Shown here: positions 1 through 8,533 of the stretch, one piece after another
Layout: every line of letters begins with the position of its first letter
Position numbering within the stretch: position 1 is the first letter of the stretch
NCBI GenBank assembly: GCA_958402445.1
Contig: CATXTO010000003.1
Location: 92,115 to 156,114, forward strand
DNA: 64,000 nt
Source: an uncultured Eubacteriales bacterium
GTDB lineage: Bacteria; Bacillota; Clostridia; Oscillospirales; Oscillospiraceae
Direction of reading: 5' to 3'
Position numbers and translations under genes: made by a program
The notes under the pieces: model-generated
Database searches by the model: none
The model's input: only the letters and a program-made list of their open reading frames with translations
Told to the model about the DNA's origin: nothing

Positions 1-1731
1 TTGAAGGTTTGGGACACCAAGGGGGAGGACGTCTACTATCAGGGCATCGCGGATCAGGACCTGCCCGTCTCCGTTTCGGTCCGTTACATGCTGGATGGCA
101 AGGCCATCGGAGCCCAGGACCTGGCGGGCAAAAGCGGGCACGTGACCATTCGGTTTGACTATAAAAATCTGCAGAGCGGCAAGGTCCAAATCCAGGAGCA
201 GGAGGAAACGGTCTATGTTCCTTTTGTGATGCTCACGGGATTGGTTTTGGACAGCAGCCGGTTTTCCCACGTCACTGTAACCAATGGAAAGTGCATCAAC
301 GATGGGGAAAAGCTGTTGGTAGCGGGGTTTGCTTTGCCGGGGCTGCAGGAGACCCTGGGGCTGGACCCGGAGAAGCTGGAGCTTCCGGCTTACGTAGAGA
401 TCAGCGCAGATGTGACGGACTTTGCGCTGGATACCACCATGACCCTGGCCACGGCGGAGATGTTCCAGGACCTGGACCTGGGCGGCGTGAACAGTCTGGA
501 GGGGCTGGAGGAATCGATGCAGGACCTGACGGACGCCATGGCCCAGTTGCTGGACGGCTCGTCTGCGCTGTATGACGGCCTGACGGAGCTGCTGGACCGG
601 TCCGGGCTGTTGATTCAGGGCGTGGATCAACTGGCAAACGGCGCGGCTCGTTTGGCCTCCGGCGCCGGGGATCTGTCGGACGGCGCTGCGCAGATGCAAC
701 AGGGCCTTTCCCAGGCCCAGGCGGGGCTGGGAAAGCTCCGCTCCAACAGTTCCGTTTTAAACGCCGGCGCGCAGCAGGTTTTTGACGCGCTGCTGGCTAC
801 GGCGGACGCGCAACTGAAGGCGGCGGGCCTCTCGGCGGAGAAGCTGACGCGAGATAATTATGCTAAGGTGCTGGACGGGATTGCCGGGTCGTTGGACCCC
901 ACGGCGGTTTATGACATGGCCTACAACACGGCGCTGGGTCAGGTGTCGGATGCGGTACGGGCTCAGGCGCCCACCGTCCGGGCTCGGGTGGAGGCTGCAA
1001 TTCGGGTGCGGGTCCTGGAGGGCGTCCTGGCGGAAGCAGGCCTAGATATGACGGCGGAGGCGTATGACGCGGCCGTGGCGGCTGGCGCCATTGACTTGGA
1101 GACCCAGGCACAGATCAGTGCCGGTGTGGAAGCGCAGATGCAATCGGAGGAGATTCAGGCCCAGATCGAACAGAATACGGAGGCTCAAATTCAGGCGCTC
1201 ATTGACCAGACCATGAAAAGCCCGGAAATTCAAGCACAAATCAATGCAGCGGTGGAAAGCGCAAAAAACGGGTCCGGCAGCATCGCGGCGTTGCGCGCCC
1301 AGTTGGATAGCTACAGCGAATTCTATCAGGGACTTCGCTCCTATACCGCGGGCGTGGACCAGGCCGCCTCTGGGGTTGACGCCCTGGCCGTCGGTGGAAA
1401 GGACTTGGCCGCCGGCGCGGCGGACCTAAAGTCCGGAGCAAACAGCCTTTCTCGCGGCTTAGGCAATCTTCGCAGCGGCGGCGGTGCGCTGACCTCTGGC
1501 GTGCAGCAGCTGCGGGATGGGGCTATGCAGCTCTCTGACGGCTTACAGGAGTTTGACGAAAAGGGGATTCAAAAGCTAGCGGATGCCGTGGAGGGGGATT
1601 TGGACCAGCTTGTTTTGCGCCTTCAGGCTGCAGTGGAGGCCGCCCAGACCTACCAGACCTTTGCCGGTTTGGCGGAAGGGATGAATGGCACGGTGCGCTT
1701 CGTGTATAAGACCGACGGCATAGGAGAATAG
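1..1731 (+). CDS. Heptad-repeat envelope protein, YhgE/Pip-like (5' end missing)
   Basis: The frame is open from the first base, so the N-terminus lies outside the window. About 576 residues are visible. The first ~170 residues look like a beta-rich extracellular domain. From about residue 175 on there are many Leu/Gly heptads of the type L-x-x-G-x-x-x (for example LANGAARLASGAGDLSDGAA), and again near residues 455-525. Between them is an Ala/Gln/Glu-rich helical stretch (about 310-420). Such Gly-heptads are the hallmark of the YhgE/Pip-type surface proteins of Firmicutes, which are membrane anchored and of uncertain function. No membrane segment is seen in the visible part, so any anchor would be N-terminal. 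A strong hairpin follows the stop codon. Confidence 0.7.
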   Translation: MKVWDTKGEDVYYQGIADQDLPVSVSVRYMLDGKAIGAQDLAGKSGHVTIRFDYKNLQSGKVQIQEQEETVYVPFVMLTGLVLDSSRFSHVTVTNGKCINDGEKLLVAGFALPGLQETLGLDPEKLELPAYVEISADVTDFALDTTMTLATAEMFQDLDLGGVNSLEGLEESMQDLTDAMAQLLDGSSALYDGLTELLDRSGLLIQGVDQLANGAARLASGAGDLSDGAAQMQQGLSQAQAGLGKLRSNSSVLNAGAQQVFDALLATADAQLKAAGLSAEKLTRDNYAKVLDGIAGSLDPTAVYDMAYNTALGQVSDAVRAQAPTVRARVEAAIRVRVLEGVLAEAGLDMTAEAYDAAVAAGAIDLETQAQISAGVEAQMQSEEIQAQIEQNTEAQIQALIDQTMKSPEIQAQINAAVESAKNGSGSIAALRAQLDSYSEFYQGLRSYTAGVDQAASGVDALAVGGKDLAAGAADLKSGANSLSRGLGNLRSGGGALTSGVQQLRDGAMQLSDGLQEFDEKGIQKLADAVEGDLDQLVLRLQAAVEAAQTYQTFAGLAEGMNGTVRFVYKTDGIGE

Positions 1732-1740
1732 AGTCCAAAA

Positions 1741-1775
1741 CCGGCGGGGCCGGGGCATTGCCCCGGCCCCGCCGG
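1741..1775 (+). terminator. Long perfect hairpin after the heptad-repeat gene
   Basis: Two 17-base arms (1741-1757 and 1759-1775) pair perfectly around a single-base centre, 10 bases after the stop codon at 1731. No U-run follows, so it may act as a transcript 3'-end stabiliser rather than a classical intrinsic terminator. Confidence 0.5.
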
Positions 1776-1924
1776 TGAGATTGTCGCCCCCTACGGGGTT
1801 TTCGACAAAAGCTTGCAGTCCGCTGCACGCGCATTTTTTGCGCCAACGGCACGAAAAATGCACATTTGCAACCTGAGCTGGATTTCCTGCCACGCTTATG
1901 ACGCGGCAGGAGTGCCCCTCCACT

Positions 1925-1964
1925 CCAAACCGAACCCGCTGCACTGGGCTTCGGTTTGGTTTTT
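1925..1964 (+). terminator. Probable intrinsic terminator
   Basis: Arms CCAAACCGAA (1925-1934) and TTCGGTTTGG (1950-1959) are followed directly by TTTTT. It stands between the heptad-repeat gene and the transporter gene and would end transcripts from the left. Confidence 0.55.
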
Positions 1965-1993
1965 GCTTTTGCGGTGATTTCCGGTAACGGAAT

Positions 1994-2077
1994 GTAGGGG
2001 CAACCTGTGGTCGCCCGCGGGCGAGCGCAGCTCGCCCCTACAGGGGGGAACGGCGGGCGAGCGCAGCTCGCCCCTAC
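1994..2077. repeat. REP-like palindromic repeat cluster
   Basis: The block holds GTAGGGGCAACCTGTGGTCG followed by two copies of the palindrome GGCGAGCGCAGCTCGCC, each closing in CCCCTAC. The same building blocks recur at 28.7, 52.7 and 63.5 kb, always outside genes. This fits a dispersed, non-coding REP-type element of the genome. Confidence 0.8.
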
Positions 2078-2121
2078 ACAGTGCAAACGAAAAGCGCGGA
2101 GACACATTTTTCATTGTGAAT

Positions 2122-2150
2122 TTGATATGTATTGCGGAATGGGGTAAACT
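2122..2150 (+). promoter_or_regulatory. Sigma-A promoter for the EamA transporter gene
   Basis: TTGATA (2122-2127), 17 bases, TAAACT (2145-2150), about 95 bases upstream of the ATG at 2246. Confidence 0.5.
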
Positions 2151-2245
2151 GGAGAAGAAAGTAGACGATAGCGGGCCCTGCCGGGCGCTGCTTTAAAAAA
2201 GCCGGCACCGGACGGCGGATAGATACCGGAGAGGGAGGAATTTGT

Positions 2246-3118
2246 ATGTGGATTGTGCTGGCGTTTGGCTCCGCGTTATTTGCCGGGTTGACTGCTATCC
2301 TGGCCAAGTGCGGAATTCGGGATACGGACTCCAACGTAGCCACGGCCTTGCGGACGGCAGTGGTCTTGCTGTTTTCCTGGCTTTTGGTGTTTTTGGTGGG
2401 GAGCCAGAATACCATCGGTACCATCACGCCGAAAACCTGGCTGTTCCTGGTGCTCTCCGGTCTGGCCACCGGCGGGTCCTGGCTGTGCTATTTCCGGGCG
2501 CTGCAACTGGGAGATATCAATAAAGTGACGCCGGTGGATAAGTCCAGCACCATACTGACCATGCTTTTGGCGGTGCTGTTCCTGCGGGAGGAGCTGACGG
2601 TACTCAAGGGTTTGTGCATGGTGCTCATCGGGGCCGGAACCTATTTGATGATTCAAAAAAAACGGTCCCCGGATGCAGTGGAATCCCATGGGTCCAAGGG
2701 GCATCTGTGGCTGCTGTATGCCGCGGGCGCCGCGGTGTTCGCCAGCTTGACCTCCATTTTGGGCAAGGTAGGCATCGAGGGAGTTGAATCCAATCTGGGC
2801 ACCGCCATCCGAACGGCGGTGGTGCTGGTCATGGCCTGGATCGTGGTGTTTGTGACTGGAAAACAAAACGCGGTCAGACAAATTGACGGAAGAAGCTGGC
2901 TGTTTTTAACCCTTTCCGGTCTGGCCACCGGCGGGTCCTGGCTGTGTTACTACCGGGCATTGCAGACAGGTCCTGCCAGCGTGGTGGTACCCATCGACAA
3001 GCTCAGCATTGTAGTTACCATCGCGTTTTCCTATTTTGTTTTCCGAGAAAGGCTGACCCGCAAAGCGGCGGTGGGACTTATTATGATTGTAGCGGGGACG
3101 CTTCTGTTGTTAATATGA
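2246..3118 (+). CDS. EamA/DMT-family transporter
   Basis: A 290-residue integral membrane protein with about ten hydrophobic segments. It is built of two homologous EamA halves. The repeat is plain in the sequence: SGLATGGSWLCYFRALQ occurs near residue 72 and SGLATGGSWLCYYRALQ near residue 224, each followed by a VxPxDK-S motif. Drug/metabolite transporters of this kind move small organic solutes across the cytoplasmic membrane; the substrate cannot be read from sequence. The start is set by GAGGGAGG upstream of the ATG. The gene stands alone with its own promoter and a terminator right behind it. Confidence 0.9.
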   Translation: MWIVLAFGSALFAGLTAILAKCGIRDTDSNVATALRTAVVLLFSWLLVFLVGSQNTIGTITPKTWLFLVLSGLATGGSWLCYFRALQLGDINKVTPVDKSSTILTMLLAVLFLREELTVLKGLCMVLIGAGTYLMIQKKRSPDAVESHGSKGHLWLLYAAGAAVFASLTSILGKVGIEGVESNLGTAIRTAVVLVMAWIVVFVTGKQNAVRQIDGRSWLFLTLSGLATGGSWLCYYRALQTGPASVVVPIDKLSIVVTIAFSYFVFRERLTRKAAVGLIMIVAGTLLLLI

Positions 3119-3131
3119 AAAAGCCGAACGT

Positions 3132-3165
3132 GCCGCCGGGATAACCCGGCGGCTATTTTTTGTTT
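3132..3165 (+). terminator. Intrinsic terminator of the EamA gene
   Basis: Arms GCCGCCGGG (3132-3140) and CCCGGCGGC (3145-3153), loop ATAA, then TATTTTTTG. It lies 13 bases after the stop codon. Confidence 0.85.
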
Positions 3166-3330
3166 TGGTGAATTTGCCAGCAGAAATGGGACATGTGTCT
3201 GGATATCATTGCAGAACTGGGCGGTATAATATGGCGGATTATACAATTTTCTTAAACTATTTTTGACACATGTGATTTTTGTATAGTAATTTTGTATAAA
3301 CATTTTTAAAAAAATGGGATGAATTTACAA

Positions 3331-3360
3331 TGGACAGGCATTGCATCAGTGGTGTATAAT
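3331..3360 (+). promoter_or_regulatory. Candidate promoter of the pilus locus
   Basis: TGGACA (3331-3336), 18 bases, TATAAT (3355-3360), in an AT-rich stretch that differs from the surrounding GC-rich DNA. If used, it would give the pilin mRNA a leader of nearly 800 bases. Confidence 0.4.
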
Positions 3361-4158
3361 AATAAACAAAACAAATTTTGTATCAATTAGCACTTTTTTC
3401 CAGAATATGTCATGTTTTAATGTCATGAAAATATAAAAGGACGAGCTACCCTGCAAATGTACCACCGCAGGTACCAAGGCGAAGAAAAAATTGAATTTGG
3501 ATAATGCAAGACCAGCATTGTCCTTCAGAATTCGCTAGTTCTGGACGTGTCCCACTTGGAGCCTTTGACGAGCAACGACTTGTACGCTTTTAGCGCCGGC
3601 AGCGGCGCAGCGTATTGCAGGGGCGGCTCAGCCTGACGCAGATCGGAATTCTGCATTTACTGATTGCATAGGACGGGCCAGCTTGTATTTTAGAAATCCA
3701 CCCGCACGAGCGAAGTGGGGGAACGCTACTGCATGTTTGGACCCAATGGCTGCGTGGAAAGCACCTATGTGGGCCGGGAAAAGACCAGGCCCTCCTGCTT
3801 GCCATTTCACATCCCGGTGGAAAAGCCAGCAGCCGGAGCATAACGGGGTTTTGAGAGAATGGCTTTGCATATCAGTATCATATCACCTTTCAGTGACAAA
3901 TAACCAAGTTCTGCTGATGCCTACGACAGACGGAGACGGCTTTTTTGGCCGGCCTGTGAGCACAGGGTTCATCCCCGCTGGCGCAGGGGTATGGTGGCTC
4001 CTGATGGAGAAGACAAAACAACGGCAGTTTACTTGAGGCTAGCGGGGAGGTTTTGTTCCGGTGGGATTGACCGGACGCATCGAGTGTGATGGCGCGGCTG
4101 TGGAGAGGACCCGCTCCCAGTCAAACCGTTCGCATATAAAATTTAGGGGGTTAAAACA
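3361..4158 (+). other. Long leader region upstream of the pilin gene
   Basis: About 800 bases without a convincing full-length gene. It starts AT-rich, with several T/A tracts to about 3500, then becomes GC-rich. One short codon-like frame is listed separately (3715-3843). A longer frame at 3683-4036 overlaps it out of phase and lacks a ribosome-binding site. I looked for c-di-GMP, TPP and cobalamin riboswitch cores here and recognise none. A TAGGGGG ribosome-binding site at 4144-4150 serves the GTG start of the pilin gene. Confidence 0.5.
3715..3843 (+). other. Short Cys-containing reading frame, possible gene remnant
   Basis: From a GTG at 3715 to TAA at 3841-3843 the frame reads a 42-residue peptide containing ERYCMFGPNGCVESTYVGRE and ending in VEKPAAGA. 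The codon choice resembles the real genes around it and the three Cys look non-random, but there is no clear ribosome-binding site and the frame is closed by TAG at 3691. It could be the tail of a decayed gene or a small protein inside the pilus leader. I do not recognise the family. Confidence 0.3.
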
Positions 4159-5943
4159 GTGAAGAAATGGACACGAACAGCTGCACTGGTTTTGTGCTTT
4201 ATCTTGGCACTTTCTCTGTGTGGCCTACCCGCCTTGGCGGCAGACAATGACGTCATCGACGGAGAATCAGGAACCTTGACGCTGTACAAGTATCAAAACG
4301 CCGCCGGCGCCGCGTCTGTGGTGGACAGTGCGGATAAAGTACCAGTGGAAGGCGCTACATTCAGCGCTTATCGCGTGATTGACCTTACGGCTACGCAAGG
4401 TAATGTGACTGTTGCAGTGAACGATGCCTTTAAAGATGTAATCACCAATGTAACATACGATAACGGCAAGTTTACTTATACAAATCAGGCAGGTGAGGTC
4501 ACCAACAATTTGGAGGATTGGCTGGATGACCTGACCGGAGCCGCCGAGAATGCCACCTACGAGGCCATCACGGATGTTGAGGGCAAAGCCGCGTTTGGCA
4601 GTATGGACCTGGGCGTGTATCTGGTGGTGGAGACCGGCGCGCCTGGCAACTACTACGCCACGACCGGCGCCTTTCTGGTGAGTGTTCCCACTACGGAAAA
4701 AAACGCAGAGGGAGACAGCTACTGGGAATATGATGTTGTGGCATACCCCAAGAACGACGTCATTGAGGTGGACAAACTGATTGTGGGCGGCGGTGCCCAT
4801 GACCAGGATACCAAGGCCGACTCCTACAGCATCGGTGATACGGTTACCTTCCGGTTGAGTTCCGACATTCCCAGATATGCCGATGAGGTCTATCAGTCCG
4901 AGGATGTACGGGCCTTTAAGGATGGCTACACGGCGGATTACTATTTCCGGGACGAGATGACCGCTGGCCTGACCTATGTAAAAAACAGCGTAACGGTGAT
5001 GGTGGGAGATCAGACGCTGGTAAGAGACCAGGATTACAAGCTTTTCATCTTGGATAGAGACGGCGATTGGGCGCCGGAAGCGACTTGGAGCGAGGATTTG
5101 TGTGCGGGACGTACATTAAAGGTCCAATTGCTGCCTGCCGCCATTGCCGCATACGCGGGTCAGGAGATCACCGTGACCTATGAAACCGCTCTCAATGCGG
5201 ACGCCGCACTGACCGCCGGGGATACCAATACAGTAAAGGTGCTATTCACCAGCAGCCCGCAGCAGAACAGCCAGGTGCCGCAATATAGTGAAACAGAGGG
5301 ACGGACCGTCAGAGTTTATACCTACGCCTTTACCTTGGCAAAGCAATTCTCTGCCAATGGCGGAAATTTCGCAGACGTCACCTTTGAGCTCAAGGATGCA
5401 AACGGCGTCATGAAGTGCATCAAGAACGGCTCGGGAAGCTTTACCATCTGTGCAAGTGAAAAAGAAGCGCCGAAGGCGATTCCTTCCACCGGCTTGGATC
5501 TGGATGTAGATGGCCGCCTAGCCATCAAGGGCCTGGAGAGCGGCGTATACACCCTCACCGAGCTGACGACCACCAAGGGATTTAATCTGCTGCCTAAGCC
5601 GATCACGATTTCAATTTACGAGACCTATACCAAAGAGGGCGCGGACCCGATTTACCGTCTGGACAAAGACTACTTTAAGCTGGTGGACGGTAAAATGGTG
5701 AAGCAGGAGCTGACGAAATTGGATGCGGGCTACGCCATGGTGGGTACTGTAGCTCACACAGCGGATGAGGACACCGGCGCCTCCGATACTGGCAGATTTA
5801 CATTCAACGTCATGAATACCAAGGGCTTCGACCTGCCCCACACCGGCGGCATGGGCACTTGGATCTTCACCATCGGCGGTCTGTTCCTCATGGCGGCGGC
5901 CGTGGTTCTGCTGGCGAAGGCAGGAAAGAGAAAAACCGTGTAA
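4159..5943 (+). CDS. SpaA/FimA-type backbone pilin with LPXTG-like sorting signal
   Basis: A 594-residue surface protein. Residues 1-28 are a Sec signal peptide ending ALAA. A pilin-motif-like YPKN holds Lys198, the expected isopeptide partner when sortase joins subunits. E-box-like motifs are seen around Glu158 (YLVVETGAP) and Glu468 (YTLTELTTTKGF), which in this family support intramolecular isopeptide bonds. The C-terminus carries LPHTG (559-563), a hydrophobic stretch and KRK, a normal cell-wall sorting signal. These features together define the polymerising shaft subunit of a sortase-assembled pilus. The start is GTG, chosen from TAGGGGG eight bases upstream and the signal peptide that follows. 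Two class C sortase genes lie directly downstream. No second (tip or base) pilin is seen in the window. Confidence 0.92.
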   Translation: MKKWTRTAALVLCFILALSLCGLPALAADNDVIDGESGTLTLYKYQNAAGAASVVDSADKVPVEGATFSAYRVIDLTATQGNVTVAVNDAFKDVITNVTYDNGKFTYTNQAGEVTNNLEDWLDDLTGAAENATYEAITDVEGKAAFGSMDLGVYLVVETGAPGNYYATTGAFLVSVPTTEKNAEGDSYWEYDVVAYPKNDVIEVDKLIVGGGAHDQDTKADSYSIGDTVTFRLSSDIPRYADEVYQSEDVRAFKDGYTADYYFRDEMTAGLTYVKNSVTVMVGDQTLVRDQDYKLFILDRDGDWAPEATWSEDLCAGRTLKVQLLPAAIAAYAGQEITVTYETALNADAALTAGDTNTVKVLFTSSPQQNSQVPQYSETEGRTVRVYTYAFTLAKQFSANGGNFADVTFELKDANGVMKCIKNGSGSFTICASEKEAPKAIPSTGLDLDVDGRLAIKGLESGVYTLTELTTTKGFNLLPKPITISIYETYTKEGADPIYRLDKDYFKLVDGKMVKQELTKLDAGYAMVGTVAHTADEDTGASDTGRFTFNVMNTKGFDLPHTGGMGTWIFTIGGLFLMAAAVVLLAKAGKRKTV

Positions 5944-5959
5944 AAGATCAACGCAATTC

Positions 5960-5991
5960 GCAGGAGGACGCGTTCCGGCGCGTCCTCCTGC
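5960..5991 (+). promoter_or_regulatory. Intercistronic hairpin between pilin and sortase genes
   Basis: A 13-base perfect stem (5960-5972 with 5979-5991) lies 17 bases after the pilin stop and just before the sortase start. There is no U-run. Such hairpins often protect the upstream mRNA or let only some transcripts go on, which would give more pilin than sortase; this role is inferred. Confidence 0.5.
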
Positions 5992-6008
5992 GGCAATTGG
6001 GGTAAGGT

Positions 6009-6887
6009 ATGAGACGCAAGCTGTTAGTCATCGGGGTGTGTCTGCTATTTGTCATAGGCCTTCTGGTAACGGTATACCCGTTCCTCAGTAATTATCTGTA
6101 CGAGAATCGGCAGGACGGCGTGATCCAATCCTACGAACAGGCGGTGTCCCAGTCGAATCAGACATCTCTGGAGAAATTTTGGCAGGAGGCCTGGGATTAT
6201 AATAAGGGTTTGTTGCAAGGCGGCGTGGTCCTAACCGACCCGTTTGCCCCGGACGCGCTGATGGATCCTACCGCGGAGCCCTACGCGGGTCTTTTAAACG
6301 TCAACGGAAACGGTGTTATGGGATACCTGGAGATTCCAAAAATTCAGGTGTATCTTGCGGTCTACCACGGGACAACTGAGGCGGTGCTGCAAAAAGGGAT
6401 TGGACATCTGGAGAACACTTCCCTGCCTGTGGGTGGGCAAGGGAGTCACGTGGTGGTATCCGGGCATACGGGTTTATCCGATAAGAAGCTGTTTACGGAT
6501 TTGACGGAGCTGGAGACGGGCGATGTGTTTTATCTGCATGTATTGGACGACGTCCTTGCCTATCAGGTGGACCAAATCAAAGTGGTGGAACCCAGCGACA
6601 CCTCAGACCTGCTTTTGGATGCGCAGCACGACTATGTAACCCTAGTAACCTGTACGCCTTACGGCGTAAATACGCACCGCCTCTTGGTACGAGGGACGCG
6701 GATCGCATATGAGACGGCGGAGCAGACGCAGGAAGCGGATCGGAACCAGCCCGGTACCAGCCAGTGGATGCGGCAGTATAAGCAGTCTCTGCTGGTAGGT
6801 CTGGCTGGGTTGTCGGCGGTGCTTGCGCTGTGGCTGATCGTCATCGCCATCCGGCGCCGCGTGCGGCGCAAGGAGGGCCGCGCATGA
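6009..6887 (+). CDS. Class C (pilin-polymerising) sortase 1
   Basis: A 292-residue membrane-bound transpeptidase. An N-terminal membrane helix (about 5-27) and a C-terminal one (about 259-280, followed by RRRVRRK) bracket the extracellular sortase fold, the two-anchor plan typical of class C. The catalytic His153 lies in VVVSGHTG, Cys215 in TLVTCTPYG and Arg224 in VNTHRLLVRG. Class C sortases cleave the LPXTG Thr-Gly bond of a pilin and join it to the pilin-motif Lys of the next subunit. The gene follows the pilin and overlaps the second sortase gene by four bases (ATGA), so the two are translationally coupled. Confidence 0.93.
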   Translation: MRRKLLVIGVCLLFVIGLLVTVYPFLSNYLYENRQDGVIQSYEQAVSQSNQTSLEKFWQEAWDYNKGLLQGGVVLTDPFAPDALMDPTAEPYAGLLNVNGNGVMGYLEIPKIQVYLAVYHGTTEAVLQKGIGHLENTSLPVGGQGSHVVVSGHTGLSDKKLFTDLTELETGDVFYLHVLDDVLAYQVDQIKVVEPSDTSDLLLDAQHDYVTLVTCTPYGVNTHRLLVRGTRIAYETAEQTQEADRNQPGTSQWMRQYKQSLLVGLAGLSAVLALWLIVIAIRRRVRRKEGRA

Positions 6888-7903
6888 GACGAAAGCTCCT
6901 GTTATTTCTATGCATCCTCTTGTTTTTGTCCGGTTTGGGTATTTTCCTTTGGCCAACCGTGCAGACCCTGCTGTTTCAGCGGCAGAGCGCGCAGGTGATT
7001 GCAGATTTCCGCAGCCGGGCGGAGGATGCGCAAGAGCTGAAACGGGGCGATCCCGTAACAGTGCCGGTGGAGACAACCGAGCCGGAACAGACGCAACAGG
7101 AGCCCGGGCCCACTGAGGCGCCGGCCACCCAGCCTCAGATACCGGACTATCCCGGCCTTTTGGCGGAGATGGAGCGGTATAATCGTACGCTCTATCTGAC
7201 GGGGCAGGCCGGGCTTCAGGATGCCTGGAGCTATGAGCAGGCTGCCCTGGACCTGACACAATGGGGGCTGGAGGACAGCGCGGTAGGATATATTACCATT
7301 CCCGCAATGGATTTGGAGATGCCGCTTTACCTGGGCGCCTCCCGAGGGCACATGGCGGAGGGGGCGGCGGTGCTGGGGCAGACCAGCCTGCCCATCGGCG
7401 GAAGGGATACGAATTGTGTCATCGCCGGCCACCGGGGATACCGGGGCGCGCCGTATTTTTTGGAGATTGAGAAGCTGGAGGTAGGCGACGAGGTCTATCT
7501 CACCAACTTCTGGCAGACCCTGCGCTACACCGTAAGGGAAATTGTGATAATCCTCCCCAACGAGGTGGATCAGGTGCTGATTCAAGAGGGGCAGGATTTG
7601 GTGACGCTAGTCACCTGTCACCCTTATCAGGTTTCCTCCCACCGGTATGTGGTCTACTGCCAACGGGACGAATTGAATGCCCAAGAGAATTTGACTTCCG
7701 TGCCGACGTCCGCATCCGTATCTCCTCCCACGGACCATAGGATGCCCTCCGGCACAGGGCTCACAGGCGCGGAGGTGGCCTCCTCTCAGGGAAAAATTCA
7801 AATGGAGCGGATGTTACGATACATGAGCGCGGGATTTATCCTGATTATCCTATTGGCGCTGGGAATCTGCCGATTCCGGCGCAGAAAGACCAAGGGAAGC
7901 TGA
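6884..7903 (+). CDS. Class C sortase 2
   Basis: A 339-residue sortase starting at the ATG that overlaps the stop of sortase 1, with AGGAGGG upstream; an earlier in-frame start at 6830 would lie inside sortase 1. An N-terminal helix (about 4-24) and a C-terminal helix (about 310-329) anchor it. His183 is in VIAGHRGYRG, Cys245 in TLVTCHPYQ and Arg254 in SSHRYVVYC. An acidic Thr/Pro/Gln-rich segment (about 65-85) follows the first helix and may be a spacer or lid. The two sortases may split polymerisation and wall attachment, or use different subunits; the sequence does not decide this. Confidence 0.92.
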   Translation: MRRKLLLFLCILLFLSGLGIFLWPTVQTLLFQRQSAQVIADFRSRAEDAQELKRGDPVTVPVETTEPEQTQQEPGPTEAPATQPQIPDYPGLLAEMERYNRTLYLTGQAGLQDAWSYEQAALDLTQWGLEDSAVGYITIPAMDLEMPLYLGASRGHMAEGAAVLGQTSLPIGGRDTNCVIAGHRGYRGAPYFLEIEKLEVGDEVYLTNFWQTLRYTVREIVIILPNEVDQVLIQEGQDLVTLVTCHPYQVSSHRYVVYCQRDELNAQENLTSVPTSASVSPPTDHRMPSGTGLTGAEVASSQGKIQMERMLRYMSAGFILIILLALGICRFRRRKTKGS

Positions 7904-7944
7904 CGGAAGACGCCTGCGCGAAGATAAGGGTACCCAGGGGCGTA

Positions 7945-7987
7945 AAAACGGCCTCACCGCCGAACCAGGGCGGTGAGGCCGTTTTTC
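7945..7987. terminator. Bidirectional intrinsic terminator
   Basis: AAAAACGGCCTCACCGCC pairs with GGCGGTGAGGCCGTTTTT around a short loop, giving U-runs in both directions. It ends the pilus operon and the convergent GNAT gene. Confidence 0.9.
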
Positions 7988-7993
7988 TGTTGT

Positions 7994-8446
7994 TCATTCC
8001 CTTTTCGGTCGGTCCCAACGCAGATAAATCATATCGATGAGCCGGACCCCCTGCTCGAAAATAGGGTGGTCGTAATGGTTGAGAAAAAAGTTTTTCACCC
8101 GGTGAGAGCGGCGAAAACCGCAGTGCTCATAAAAAGGGATGGTCAGGGGACTTTCGCCAGTACCCACAAAAAACGTGGCGCAGTCCGCGTAGTGGGAAAA
8201 GAGAAACAAGATCAGTTTTTTGCCATAGCCCATTTTCTGGGATGCCGGCGCCGTGGCGATATTTTTAATCTCGCATACACCGTCGCCCTCCCGGGTGACG
8301 ACGCACTCCGCTTTTACCCCGTTGTCCAGGAGCACGAACATGTCGCCCCGCTCTAGGTATCGGTCAATTTGTCTCTCCTGCTCGTCCGCCAGAAGCAGGA
8401 GGTCCAGATACTGTTTTTTGTTTTCCATGATTTGTAGAATCTGCAT
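7994..8446 (-). CDS. GNAT-family N-acetyltransferase
   Basis: A 150-residue protein of single-domain GNAT size. The acetyl-CoA-binding core is visible as VCEIKNIATAPASQKMGYGK, a variant of the usual V-x-x-x-x-R/Q-G-x-G-x-G/A motif A, followed by the motif-B-like FYEHCGFRRSHRVKNFF. These enzymes transfer an acetyl group from acetyl-CoA to an amine; the substrate is unknown. I place the start at the ATG at 8446 because AGGAG lies just upstream, in preference to an ATG 12 codons earlier. It is monocistronic and convergent with the pilus operon. Confidence 0.85.
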   Translation of the reverse strand: MQILQIMENKKQYLDLLLLADEQERQIDRYLERGDMFVLLDNGVKAECVVTREGDGVCEIKNIATAPASQKMGYGKKLILFLFSHYADCATFFVGTGESPLTIPFYEHCGFRRSHRVKNFFLNHYDHPIFEQGVRLIDMIYLRWDRPKRE

Positions 8447-8533
8447 GCTTCGTCTCCTGACGTTCAGAGAATTAAAGCGCATGTAAGGGGGAAATTACAA
8501 GTAATCAAGGTGGAACCGGATACGTCCCGCCCC

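Noticed and set aside
3440..3510. Possible c-di-GMP riboswitch in the pilus leader
   Set aside because: CTGCAAATGT and CCAAGGCGAA recall parts of the GEMM motif, but the two conserved stems and the tetraloop/receptor cannot be built.
3683..4036. 117-codon frame upstream of the pilin gene
   Set aside because: It has no ribosome-binding site, overlaps a more codon-like frame, and has no recognisable sequence.
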